DNA of 64,000 nucleotides, from positions 30,566,001-30,630,000 of the forward strand of contig CM114273.1 of NCBI GenBank assembly GCA_050084515.1. Direction: 5' to 3'. This DNA is from Blasia pusilla (Eukaryota > Marchantiophyta > Marchantiopsida > Blasiales). The position numbers and the translations under genes are program-made. The notes under the pieces are model-generated. The model searched no databases. It worked only from the letters and a program-made list of their open reading frames with translations, and was not told the DNA's origin. Below are positions 37,574 to 47,942 of this stretch, piece after piece. Positions within the stretch are counted from its first letter, which is position 1. Every line of letters starts with the position of its first letter.

Positions 37574-38755
37574 CATGTCTCTCCGTGGGACTATCTACTA
37601 TGGGAATGTCCTCCGTATGTGTGATCTTCTCCCCAAACCCTCCTGATCAGAGAAATACCACGTGTGAAAGCTGCCAAAGTGGTCACCGTATCCTCACCTG
37701 ATCGACCACCACTACTCCTTGCAAACAACACCGATAGATGGCTCACTCGTCCATCACCTAATCGCCACCCTTGCCGATAAGAAAGCGTCTCCTCCCATAA
37801 ATCTAGAATAAAACCAAGGTGATACAACACCGTACTCTCTACCAGCACATCAGACAACTCGTCGGATATCATAATCGCCCAAATGCACACCATCGCACTA
37901 TCCATCTCATGCTTTGGCTGGAGTCTAACCACTAACTCCTGTTGAGTCATGTACTGTGTGGGTGATACGCCCCCAATAGAGGTCTGTATTAGAAAGGGAA
38001 AACGCTCAATGTTGCCTTTCCGTAAACGCAATGCCAAACACGCCGCCTTCCCTAACATCAAGGGTTGCACTCCCAAATCAAGTAGGACGCGCTGCAGATG
38101 GTTAACCATACCTGTGGGACTAACCAAGCGAAACACTCCTGCTTGGTTATCCAAAAATACCACACATGGTGTGACATGGCTCGCTCTATAGCCGGTCGAG
38201 CTAGCATATCTACCAGCTTTGTCGCCGCCGCATGGCATGACTCAATGGGGGACATCCTGAGCACTTGCTCTGAGGGCAAGTCCACCACCTCCTCAACTAC
38301 CTCTAAACGAGAGGCAATCACCTCTCCACGCTCACACAACATGGCGGCCAGTCGGAACACCTCAACTGGTCCAACTCCCAACGTCGCCAACCCCATGGTG
38401 GAAAACAACGAAGCCTGGCTCAGCCTAGTGGCCACCTCCAACAACGTGGTCGACACTCATGCCACCCGAGCTGATTTAAGAGTTGTCTCTCCAACTGTTC
38501 GTGACGTCGACGCACCTGATCCACTTGTGGACACTGTCGGTCATTTAGGCACCATCGACGATGTACGCAATGCCTCTGACAATGTGAATGACTGGGAAAC
38601 CCTAGCATGTTGCCCATCGGTCCTCTCCTGTGGGTCGATCTCCACCGGGGGCTAGTATTCTGGCAGGAGAGAGTAAGAGAGGAGAGGAAGAGATGAGAGT
38701 CTCTATTAAAAAAAAAGGGCCAAATCCGCCTCCTCTCTTCAAAACTTTTTGACAT
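37574..38755 (-). mobile_element. partial Ty3/gypsy copy related to the element at 53.4-59.0 kb
   Basis: On the minus strand this copy follows the gag-protease part of the larger element. DNA near 38.54-38.65 kb aligns with 58.56-58.68 kb (shared TCTGACAATGT.AA.GACTGGGAAA). The protease-like block GMVNHLQRVLLDLGVQPLML with GKAACLALRLRK is homologous to the block at 58.1 kb. No DNMT or RT motif follows to the left of 37.57 kb, so the copy is truncated or rearranged. Confidence 0.6.
37591..38238 (-). pseudogene. gypsy aspartic protease region
   Basis: A 215-residue open frame with RVLLDLGVQPLMLGKAACLA near 38.08 kb. Retropepsins have Asp-Ser/Thr-Gly at this point; here it is Asp-Leu-Gly, so the active site is probably lost, although the frame is open. 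It continues FLIQTSIGGVSPTQYMTQQE and DLWEETLSYRQGW, both with counterparts in the 57.9-58.1 kb element. The open frame is unusual among the decayed copies in this window. Confidence 0.6.
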
Positions 38756-39435
38756 ATTTGAAATTTTTGTTTGCTTTCAAATTCATGAAATCTTTAGAAG
38801 AGAGTAGGTAGTGGTCCACATTCGGGCCTAAAGAAACCTCCTTTTTCCAGGGGGCGAAAAAAAAGTAGACATCATAAGACCACTACAAACATTTTTCCAT
38901 CACTCTCCATGTGAGCCTAAGTTTCTTAACATTGCCTGTCTCGGTCTACAATAAGCAGTGTCCATGGGTATTTTTGTTGGAGGACCATCCGGATGCGCAT
39001 CGGTATGATGCCAACCTCTCTTTTTGCACGGATTGTTGCCTGCATCATGGCCTCCCCTGAATTGCCTCATAACCAACTTTCTGTTGGTTATGAGTGGTGT
39101 CTGCTCAAGACCAACTTTGTGAAATGTGAACACATGAGACGATAATTGAACCAAAAGATTGTTAGCTGTCTGGAGTAAAGAGGAACTGATGCCCCTTCAT
39201 TCAGATCCTAAATCTGAGAAATCGAGAAGCTGCACCCCTCCCAACCCGTTGGAATTTTACAGGTTGCAACTCTTGCAACCCATCGGAATTTTACAGGTTG
39301 CAACTCTTGCAACCCATCAAAATCAGATGGCTTGCACCCCTTGCAAGCAAGCTCACCATAAGAAAGGAAAGATTTTGAGAAGTGATTCGCTTCCACCCTG
39401 CACCCACCAAAATCCAACAGGTTGGGAATCCGACA
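38756..39435. other. no gene; contains palindromic repeat copies
   Basis: No supported coding frame. Imperfect copies of the dispersed palindromic repeat lie at about 39242-39268, 39275-39301 and 39309-39335. Confidence 0.4.
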
Positions 39436-40555
39436 AGTAGTAGGAATCCTGCACATCTTCGACAAGAAAAGAAGCCTACAATTGGTTTGACGAATGTAGG
39501 GGAACGAGCCAAAAGTTAAGAAGCCCGCCACAATGCGTCAGAAGTTGGTCTCACAGGGAAAGAGTCCGATCACTCAAGCAGCCAACCTGTCGGAATCCGA
39601 CAACTTGCCTGGAAATGGTTAAAAAGTTGCAGTGGGCAAAAAGCGAAAAGTTGCAATCCGTCGGAATCATACGGGTTGCAAAATTGTAATTCTGAGTAGC
39701 TAAAAGAACACAATCCACAAGTCCAAAAAAAATTTCCCGCAAACTTTTACAAACACCATTATCGGTTGAAAAAATCTCGTCCTTTATTACCTCTGAAGGA
39801 ACCTCGGAAATGTACATTTGATCTAGTCTATGATTTCTTCAGACTCGTCATCTACAAATTTACTCCTAACTCTCCTAGGTTCTTGTACAAAAGGAATATC
39901 TTGGGATACAAGTGGCTCCTCTGGCCGATTGTAGACGGGGATCGAAAATGTTGGCAAATTCGAGAGCCTTGGGCCCCCCCTAGGTACACCATAACGGTCC
40001 CATGTAACCTGATTTGAGTCCCACCGCCTTCCTCGGTAGTATATCTTGTACGCTCTGCAATGTGACACCCATCCAGTATCAATATGTGCTCCATCCTTGG
40101 TAATACCATGATGGCAATCCCACAGGTAGTAGGAATCCAACACGTCTGAGAGAAGAGAAGAAGCCTACGCCTTGTTTGATGATACTAGGGGAAGGTGCCA
40201 AAGTGAAGAAGCCCGCCAGACTACCTCTTAAGTTGGACCAACAGGGAAAGAGTCCGATCACTCACGCAGCCAACCTGTCGGAATCCGACAGGTTGTCTAG
40301 AAGTGGTTAAAAAGGTGCAGTGGTCAAAAAGTGAAAAGTTGCAAGCCGTGGAAATCCGACGGGTTGCAAAATAGAAGTCCGCGGAGTTCATAGACGATCA
40401 CATTCGAAAAGACATAAAAGATATTCAGCAAACTTTTAGAAACACCACCATCGTTCGAAAAAATATTGTCCTTTATTACATCCGAAAGAAGCTCGGAACT
40501 GTACATTTGATCTATTCTATGAAATCTTTTGCCTCATCATCAAATAAATCCCTAC
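39436..40555 (-). repeat. tandem duplication of a gene 3' end and flank, about 690-bp spacing
   Basis: 39436-39870 and 40122-40555 align along their length: AAGAAGCCTAC, GAAGCCCGCCA, ACAGGGAAAGAGTCCGATCA, GCAAACTTTTA.AAACACCA, TCCTTTATTAC and TGTACATTTGATCTA. On the minus strand each copy contains a protein end (ESEEIID or ELSDDDK) and then a 3' flank with palindromic repeats. The 39.8-40.1 kb copy is thus a 5'-truncated relative of the methyltransferase-like gene. Copies differ at many bases, so the duplication is old. Confidence 0.75.
39823..40143 (-). pseudogene. 5'-truncated relative of the methyltransferase-like gene
   Basis: An open minus-strand frame of about 100 residues, basic and aromatic at first (YKIYYRGRRWDSNQVTWDRY), then Pro-rich, ending RRVRSKFVDDESEEIID. 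The tail corresponds in position and character to the end of the gene at 40598 (Pro-rich, then RSKVILQELSDDDK), and the downstream flanks are homologous. It breaks off at 40.12-40.14 kb where the second flank copy begins. Confidence 0.45.
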
Positions 40556-40597
40556 TCCAAACGCTGCAGTTAAGCTGGGTCCTTGAGTTCTTTGAAC

Positions 40598-42830
40598 TCA
40601 CTTGTCATCGTCCGAGAGCTCTTGCAAAATTACTTTCGACCTTTCCCTCCCGATTTTCGGAATCGTTGGAAGTGACGATGGTGTCACTACCAATGGTGGG
40701 TCTGGAACCGGAGCTCTCGGCTTCGGTGGAGAGTTGTACGCCCCAACTAGCCTGTTGTAATCTGCCTTTGCCTCCTTACAAAGGTCAAACAGTTCCTGCC
40801 TTCCTTCGAGGCAGAGAATGTTCCTGCCACTCTGCCAGGCGCCTTTGACACTCGCCCCTGAAAGGCCCACTAAGTCGAACACCAAGTCACCCGGCCTTGA
40901 GTAGAGCTCGATGAGCATTTGCATCAGGGCTGGCAACTTTTCCCTTCCTCCAAGTATTGGGGTACCGTCTTGCATGAAAATTCGGGGGGGGAATTGTATA
41001 AACTATCTAAGCTGTACTCATTGGAGCATGGATCCACAGGATCCTAGATCTTAAACACCTGGAAGTTGTGCTCGGGCCGAACGAAGCAGTAAACATAGGA
41101 GTGGTCCATCTGTAAAGAAGCACGTTGGAAACAATGTCAGCAACTTGGCCAGTGGTTTACTCTCAGTATGGTGACATAATGTGCAACACGTCACCAAAGA
41201 ACTTCGCTTAACCCTAGAGAACTTCTTTATAATACTAACATTGGAGCAACCTGTCGGAGTCCGACGGGTTGTTTTTATCCATGACCAATCCGTCGGAAGG
41301 CGACGGGTTGCTCACGGGCAAAAACAACACGTCGGAGAAATAAAATCTGGAGACAAGAATAGAGCCTTACCCGAATTTGACTCGTTGCGGATCGGAGTGG
41401 GTACTCGTTCTTGATGATCCACGATTGCGCCGTCCTCCACTTTAGCAACCTCTTGACGCACTGGAGGTTGAAAAGCTCGTCCTCGCTCCCTCCAGTCAAA
41501 ACTAAGAAGCAGCCCCTATCACTCAGATAAGCGTATGCAAAGGAAAACAGGAGCGCGATCTGGTCATAAGAAAGGGGAACATTCCAATTTGGGACCCCGT
41601 CCAACGGATTCTCGTCCCACAATCGCAACTTCGAGGGCAAATCAGCGATCAATAGATCCACTGCCACCTCTTCGACCACTCCATTGACCGTCCAAGGAGC
41701 GTGCCCGTTTTGTTGAAGCTTCCGTCCGAGCGTTGTCAATTTGTCGATGGCGGGTGTCGACGCTTGAGAACTGAAACTTTTCAGCTCATCCAGTAAATTC
41801 GTGAACTGAAGGAGGACGCTTGTCCGGGTCGTTGTTTCTCTATGTCTTCCCAAGGATGATGGACTATATTCTCCTTGGGACAACCCTGGCGCCTCTCGCT
41901 TCCGCTTCTCCCGAGTCTGCGGTCGGCTTGTTGGGGTCTCTATGACCTCAGACTCTGGTGGGGTTTTTTTCGCGGAGGACCTGGTCCGACCCTCTCTCCC
42001 CTCTCGCCCGGACGATTCCGGCTCTGGCCTTGAATCTTCAGCCTCTCTTTGGAAAGACTCGGCCTTGGAATTCTTCGATCCCCTCACCTTTGAGACCCGC
42101 TGTAGATTTGTCTTTGGATGTGTGGACCTTGGAAGCCAACTCCGGTGTCTCGAGGGCTTGCTCTTCCGCATCTCCTTCGAAAAAGTCTTCAGGCTGCACA
42201 AAATTGGGGATGTCGTCCCCTCCTGCGGCCACTGCATCATAAAGCACGCATAAATCTTTCTCGGTAATGTCCTCATGGTCGTTGAAGTCCAGCCAAATCG
42301 GGCAATTCTCCACCTCCCAATCGGACATGCGCTGAGCCATCTCCGTGTCGTACATGGAGAATGTCTCTCCATCAGGCGGAGAAGCCCACATTTTGCAGGC
42401 TTCTGGTATTTTTCCCCAGGTACCTGCATTCTTACAATGGACGAGGTACCTGAACACCATACGTTGGGCAGCTCTTAGTCGAACTGCATCGGTCGCCTGC
42501 TCCTAAAGATCTCGCTTCTTCTTTGCGAAATCCCTTTTTTCCCCCTCGATTTCTTCGTCAAGGTCTGCCTGAGGGAGGATGCAATCCTTGAACATCGTCT
42601 TGAAACCTGGGTTTTTGATGGGCTTGTCCCGGATGTCATCGAGCCAAAGTTCAAAATCTACAGCATTCTCTAGGTTTGCTTCCTCCGGAATGGGCTCTAT
42701 TCTTTTCAGCTCCGCTTGGAGACCGTCCAGCATGGACTTCCCGATAAGCCGCAACGCGTCCCAGAACGACCATTCGGGGAGCCAGTGGGAGATCACTGGA
42801 TCAGAGACAACCGGAGGATGGTGTGCGTTA
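40598..42830 (-). pseudogene. N4-cytosine/N6-adenine DNA methyltransferase-like gene, broken
   Basis: Order on the minus strand is an acidic N-terminal part (42.8-42.1 kb; VFRYLVHCKNAGTWGKIPEA), a Lys/Arg/Ser-rich linker (42.05-41.85), then LLIADLPSK (41.65) and YLSDRGCFLVLTGG. After a 261-bp intron (41370-41110; CGG|GTAAGG donor, TTTACAG acceptor) comes LIELYSRPGDLVFDLVGLSG with GRNILCLEG (40.85) and an acidic end ELSDDDK. A catalytic-type motif before the SAM-binding motif is the beta-class order of N4/N6 methyltransferases. Both motifs are degenerate: DLPS for D/S-PP-Y/W, and DLVGLSG for DPFxGSG. Defects are a TAG after RDL (42.5 kb), a frame change near 42.07, a TAG near 41.05, and a frameshift at a run of eight C (minus strand) near 40.99. 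Sequence left of the hairpin at 42840 only, so the true start is missing. Confidence 0.45.
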
Positions 42831-42839
42831 TATTAAGAA

Positions 42840-42869
42840 CAATATTGACGCTTACGAGCGTCAATATTG
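42840..42869. repeat. perfect 13-bp hairpin with 4-base loop
   Basis: CAATATTGACGCT at 42840-42852 is exactly complementary to 42857-42869, with loop TACG. It marks the point where the minus-strand methyltransferase-like reading frame ends and Helitron-type DNA begins, so it may be a transposon terminus. Confidence 0.85.
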
Positions 42870-42959
42870 CTATTTTATTGCCTTTCTTTATTTTCATTGT
42901 ATATACAATCTTTTCTACATTTTTCTTCTAACCCTTTCCTTTATTTTATCTTTGTAGCA

Positions 42960-44290
42960 AATAGGACTTCTTAATCTTCCATTAAGTTCCATCATCATTA
43001 ATGTTGCCTTATTGGATGTGCATTATCACTTGTAAGATCAAGGAAAGCACTTTTATGCTTTTCTTGACGTGCCATAACCATTATTCCATTCAAGTACCTC
43101 CATGTCATCGCATTTTGAAGGGGATACATGCATGTATGACCAACATAAATTACTTGAAGAAGATGTTCTTGGATAAGCGAGGTTAGATGATGGTCTATGG
43201 ATGTTTTGGGATTTGTATTTGATGAGATCCAAAATATTCAAATTATTGGTTGTGCTTCACCTTCACCTAAATTATTCTTCATCGATGGCACTGGTGGAAC
43301 TAGGAAGGCTTTCCTATATAATATTCTTCTTGCCAATATGTGTTCATTCTTGGGGAGGATATTGATTTGGTTATGGCATCGTTAAGGATTGTGGATTTTT
43401 TATTGGAGGGTGGTTGCACAATTCACTTGCGCTTTAAAAGTCCTCTCAATCTTTATGAGACCTCCACCCGTTGAATAATTATAAATAGTGATCAGACATA
43501 CATTATTGAAAAGGCGTTGTTGATAATTTGGGATGAGGCACCTATGGCTTATCGTCATGCATTTGAGGCATTGAATCATACCCTTCAAGATGTTATGGAG
43601 GTATTTGTCCACAATTGAGGGAAACACTTTTTTGGAGGAAACTATTCATTTTCAATGGTGATTTTTACGAAGTTCTTCCTAATGTTCATCGTAGTAAACA
43701 CGCACAAATAGCTCAAGAAACGTTCAAAAGTTATCGATGAAATTAAGTTGAAGTCATGTCCACATGCAACCAAGAGTATGATGTATCTATATCTTATTCT
43801 TTTCCCGTCATACTTATCATTTTTTATTTTTCTTAATGACATTCATATACATGTCATATTCTATGGTTAGGAATGCATATTTCTCAATGATGACCGTGTC
43901 CTTGATGAAGGTATAAGTCATATCTATGCTATTGAGTTCTTGAATACATATATTCTTTCACGCTCGCCTCCACATTGTCTTATTTTGAAAATTTGTGCTC
44001 CTATTACACTCTTGTTAAATATAAATGGTTCACAATTGGAACTTGATTGGTTGTTCATAAACTCTCATAAACAACCTATATTATTATTGGATAGTGCCTT
44101 CTTGAATTGCGAACACCTCTCTGTATGACATGTGACAATTGGACAGCAAGAAAATGTTTCACATGTTACAGGCCATAAATTTTTTTTTGAATTTGTATGC
44201 AACATCATTAATCCCTTCACATGCTATACAGTAGCACGGGCTCTTCAAACACCTTTTTATTTCCTGTGCATAGCACGAGCACCTTACTAG
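42960..44290 (+). mobile_element. Helitron remnant with 3' terminus
   Basis: The right end is a typical plant Helitron 3' terminus: the small hairpin GTGC-ATA-GCAC at 44266-44276, then GAGCACCTTA and CTAG at 44287-44290, with T following (insertion between A and T). Just upstream are Pif1-type helicase motifs of the Helitron Rep/helicase protein. The Rep (HUH) domain and the 5' end were not found; the element is truncated and decayed. Confidence 0.75.
43197..44250 (+). pseudogene. Helitron Pif1-like helicase, decayed
   Basis: Across several frames the plus strand reads FDEIQNIQ and LFFIDGTGGTRKAFLYNILL, a Walker A box in which the final Lys-Thr is changed (Gly-Gly-Thr-Arg-Lys-Ala). It continues EKALLIIWDEAPMAYRHAFE (Walker B, Asp-Glu), FNGDFYEVLP, and later HCLILKICAPITLLLNIN and VTGHKFFF. 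These are helicase motifs I, II and III and the C-terminal blocks of Helitron helicases. Frameshifts and stops occur between blocks, so it is inactive. Confidence 0.75.
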
Positions 44291-45193
44291 TTACTAATAT
44301 GTATATCACGATTGGAAAGAAAATGGGATCAGATTTCTAATCCATGCGTCCTACTCTAGTTTATCTTATTTATGAAGATTTTACTTTCTCGTTTGGTCGA
44401 CTATTACCACCACTATCAAATAGTCCCAAGTGAGTACTCTTTGTGCAACGTGAATCTTTAACTCTCGTTTTTGACATGTGATCTTATCCAGGTCCTAACA
44501 ATTCCATTAAGATTACGCTCGGAAGTGAGGATTCCATTCACTATCACAATGAAGAATGTCTATGAAGAAATTTTGACATAAACCCTTGACGGGAGCAGAG
44601 GTGCATAATGTGTATGCAATAGAACCTGAAAATGTGCAAGCACGAAACTTGCTAAAAACACTAGCTGTGGAAAATCGTTTCCCAAAGCGAAACAGGAGGA
44701 TAAAGAATTCCAAACCGTGTCAGGAAGGCACGGCATTGGGCTAGCGCTTTGCCGAAGGCAGGTCTACGCTGTGCTTGTCGGGGACAAATAACCCATCCTC
44801 TTTCGGAAGTTACGGGTCATGTTCTCGGAATTCCGCAGATGCCCAAACCGCCCCGCAGTCACTTCTGTTCGAAATGTCGTGGCACAGTGGACCACAAGGA
44901 TTGCGTCAACGCAAAACTCAACTCCAAGTGCATAGGCATATTGGAATACTCGTGTACTACAAACTTAAAAAAAAATCTTGTCACCCGTTGCCAAGTGTCA
45001 AGCAGACAGCTACGTTTGCAAATCAAGACGACATGCGTTGCATTGAACACAGATCCCTCCGGAAAGCGAATTCGCGGAATTGTGAACGAAGTGTATGCCG
45101 TACTTACACGAGAATAGGTGGAGAAAGGGGACAGGTGTTAATTTCTGACTCGGAGTGATTGTTTCAAGTGGGGTCCGAACGATCTCGAAGAAG
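44291..45193. other. intergenic, upstream of the first small basic protein gene
   Basis: Open frames at 44749-45117 and 44775-45158 overlap in different frames and have no motif. One is Cys-rich (HFCSKCRGTVDHKDC), suggestive but unsupported. The right part is promoter. Confidence 0.3.
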
Positions 45194-45355
45194 ACGTGGC
45201 GGATCGAGGTAGGAATGAATAGGTAATGGGCACGCGTTGTTGCGTGAATCCCTTTCGTCTGTACTATGCTGGCAGCTGAGACTCGCTTGTAGTAAACGTG
45301 GCGCTCTACTGCGCTGGGCAAGCGGGCGATCGTCTCTCGTCTCGTCTACATATAC
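45194..45355 (+). promoter_or_regulatory. promoter with ABRE-type core and TATA box
   Basis: ACGTGGC at 45194-45200 matches the core of ABA-responsive elements bound by plant bZIP factors. A TATA-like ACATATACA lies at 45347-45355, about 275 bases before the ATG at 45627. The paralogous gene has the same core upstream. Function is inferred from motif only. Confidence 0.35.
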
Positions 45356-45626
45356 ACCTGCTGACTCTCATCTCTTTGAACGCTCGCAACTGTTTTCTTC
45401 AGATCTTTTGAAGGTACAAGTCTCTGATAGAATCGCACTTGGTCTCTCGCAACTTGGTCGCTTCGACGTACAGAACAGACGGGGATTTCGTACGAGTCAT
45501 ACGTTCTAGGATCTTGATTCGGTGACGGATTTTGAGCCAGGAATTTTGGAGGAGTTGGTCGTTTGGGTAACTTCGCAGAGAAAGCTTCCGAAGGAGCGTT
45601 TGAATCTCAATTACACGAGTTTCACG

Positions 45627-46349
45627 ATGGCGAGTGCGTACGCCACAGCGACTCCAACGACTACCGCCACCAAGGGCCGTCGATTTGGGAGGAAAAGGAA
45701 GAGCGGTGCTTCGGCTCTGATGACCAACAAGATGAAAGAACCGGGAATGAAAATGATCGAGTGGCGCGCGAAAAGTGGTGAGCGATGGGCGATCGCTCGT
45801 GCGAATTTGCAGGAGAAGATGACTCACTGGGGTGCTTCCATGAAACTTGGCTTCTTCACTGCCACACATCCTGTACATCCGCTGCGCCGTCAAGCTGCCA
45901 AGGAACTCATGAAAAACAAGAAGATCGCAGCAACCGGTATATGAATTTCCTCTCTTAATGATTCTTAGTCTCTAGACCCTAATGACTCTAATTCAGCCGG
46001 AGATTCTCCTGTGCTCCGATTATCTTTTTGAACTATTCGCGTTTAAAAACTGATCGTTGTGGAAGAATTTGATTTATAAAAGTACTGTCAGCTTCTTCTT
46101 CGAACTTTTCCTGATCATCTTCCTTTAAGGTTTCGTGTAAGGACTGTGAGTTGCTGGTAAAGTGTAAGACGAGAATCTTTGCGCAGATCTTGAATATGTG
46201 CTTCAGATCCAAGTTATCTAACCCTTTTTCACTTGTACTACACAGAACGAAAAGTACAAAAAGTGGGAGCCGCACACGCCAATGCAGCAGCTAAACGGGC
46301 TAGAGCACGGGAAGGCAGAGTTGCACAACTGAATCAAGCTGTGCACTAG
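45627..46349 (+). CDS. small basic protein, 137 residues, two exons (first of a tandem pair)
   Basis: Exon 1 is 45627-45936 and exon 2 is 46246-46349. The donor is ACCG|GTATAT and the acceptor ACACAG, phase 1. The start is ATG 45627; the in-frame stretch upstream lacks an ATG. The N-terminus is Ala/Thr-rich, then very basic (KGRRFGRKRKSG). A conserved block from residue 34 follows: NKMKEPGMKMIEWRAKSGER, then LQEKMTHWGASMKLGFFTAT, HPVHPLRRQAAKE and KNKKIAAT. The C-terminus is a basic, probably helical tail (AAAKRARAREGRVAQLNQAV). The paralog at 49149 shares the block, the intron position and phase, and the exon 2 length (104 bp). This is strong evidence for selection and for the exon model. 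No family is recognised. The charge suggests nucleic-acid or ribosome/chromatin contact, as inference only. Confidence 0.75.
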
Positions 46350-47942
46350 GTTCAATTCATAATTCTATACCAGTAATGATGAAACCCTTGCATCAACTAT
46401 GAACTTTCGAGTTTCCCTTAGTATATGCTCGTGCCAGCTGTCCGGAAAAAACACAATTGAATTATTGAAGGAGTTTAATCGAGAAACAAGTCAAATACCG
46501 TCCTCGTAGGAATTGTACAGTGACCACAGAAACTAGCAAACACTCGGAGGCACACCGAGACTTTGTTGCTACAAGCACGATCAAGGATGCTAGGACCATG
46601 ACTCATCTCCTCCTGTCGCTCAAAACATATCAGAGAATTAGGCATTTAAAACATAGACAATTTTCGGAATCCCCGTTATACAAAGCATAGGTGCTTTAGC
46701 GGTAGTCTTGGAGTGAAAGTATCGAGTTTTGTTAGTTGAATGCTCGATTTCCTCGTGTAATTTGCAATAGTCTTGTAAATATAATGAATCATCCAGCGAA
46801 TATTTTGGAAATCGGAGCTGAATGTAATCTCTCATAAATGTATTGATGATTTGTCCAGTTGCTGGTTTTAAAATCGTCGTAATTTCTGTGTCTTGTCACC
46901 GTTCAACTCCAATCAGGAAACGCTGTGTGGTCGCGAATCTACGAAGGTAGTACAGTGTCTCTCTTTCGGAAATTATGGCCAATAAATCGCTTTAATCAAT
47001 TCATTCTCGCCTATATGCGTGGTACTTTCCCTAAGTAACTCTGTTCATTCTCATTTTGCCTGTAAAATTCTTTTCGTCTGTACCGTGATACAGTAGTTGC
47101 AAATATGAACATGATGTAATTGCTTTTTTGAAACGCGAATCAGTGAGAAAGGTGTCCCCTTCTCCCATGATCGAGAAATCAAATGTACTTATGTGGTGAA
47201 AGCAGAATGGTCGAATGCAAAGCCGCACAAATCTCTTAATGCTGAGGTGAAAGTTGCAGAGACGAGACACCAGTAATTGACCGTACTCTGATGTAGAAAC
47301 TTGAGTGGCATCCCGTCCAAATGAAAGTAGCTTTAGCAGCGTGACGATACCGCAGTTTAATTTGCAATATATCATGAGAGAGCCTGTGCGTTCTTACGGG
47401 AAAAGATATTGAAGGAATATGATCACTTCTAGTGATATGCATGCGCTTGGAGTTCAAAAACTTACTTTCTCGTCAGTGGTGGTCTTTCTCACATGTGCAT
47501 TTATCACGTTTAAAACTATGAAGATTTCAGATCCTACATTGCTCCTACATTGGCCTAGGGGTCTTAGAGCTTGCTACCGTAGGATCTTACTCTTCAAGCA
47601 ATCCCATGATCTTGGTCCAGATTATGCATCTTTTGAAAAACAAAAACGAGACCTGTAACAACATGAAGCTTCTACTTACATGTACTAAATTGTGTGACAC
47701 ATAGAACCGCGTTACCTCCGTCAGCCCATTCAACGATAGTTCACAAGAAATCTTGAGCGAAATGCCAAATCTGGAGGCTTGTCTGGAACCTCCCTCCCAG
47801 CGCACAGCGCTGTAACCAGTACGACACTCTTTCCCGCTGTCGTAAGCAAGATGGAGTGGTTGGTTCCAAAATTAATGACGCCTCGGCGCGGACTGATAGG
47901 CGAGATTAAGCGCGTTGGACTAGTGTACGATGTGTATCTCAG
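46350..47942. other. intergenic, no gene recognised
   Basis: Short frames only, including 47031-47375 minus; none has motif support. The first part is the presumed 3' untranslated region of the preceding gene. Confidence 0.35.

Larger units (their letters stand above)
39242..41310. repeat. dispersed 25-bp palindromic repeat, about nine copies
   Basis: The best copy, 40271-40295, has two perfect 12-base arms (CAACCTGTCGGA and its reverse complement) around one A. Others at about 39242, 39275, 39309, 39581, 39651, 40341, 41247 and 41286 are variants with compensating or single changes, mostly CAACC[CT]GTCGG and CGAC[AG]GGTTG. The last two lie inside the 41370-41110 intron and others lie in 3' flanks. 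Spacing is irregular, so it is not a CRISPR or simple tandem array. Confidence 0.85.

Noticed and set aside
39242-41310. Repeated palindromes as a CRISPR array
   Set aside because: Spacing is irregular, copies are divergent, there are no spacers of constant length, and the DNA is eukaryotic.
41942-42253. Plus-strand open frames of about 95-103 codons
   Set aside because: They lie opposite the minus-strand Arg/Ser/Glu-rich linker of the methyltransferase-like gene and are its shadow.
44749-45158. Overlapping plus-strand open frames upstream of the first paralog, one with several Cys
   Set aside because: The two frames compete, have no recognisable domain and lie in a probable promoter; not enough to call a gene.
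45522-45626. Longer N-terminus for the first paralog
   Set aside because: The in-frame extension begins at GTG with no ATG before 45627, and the paralog does not share it.
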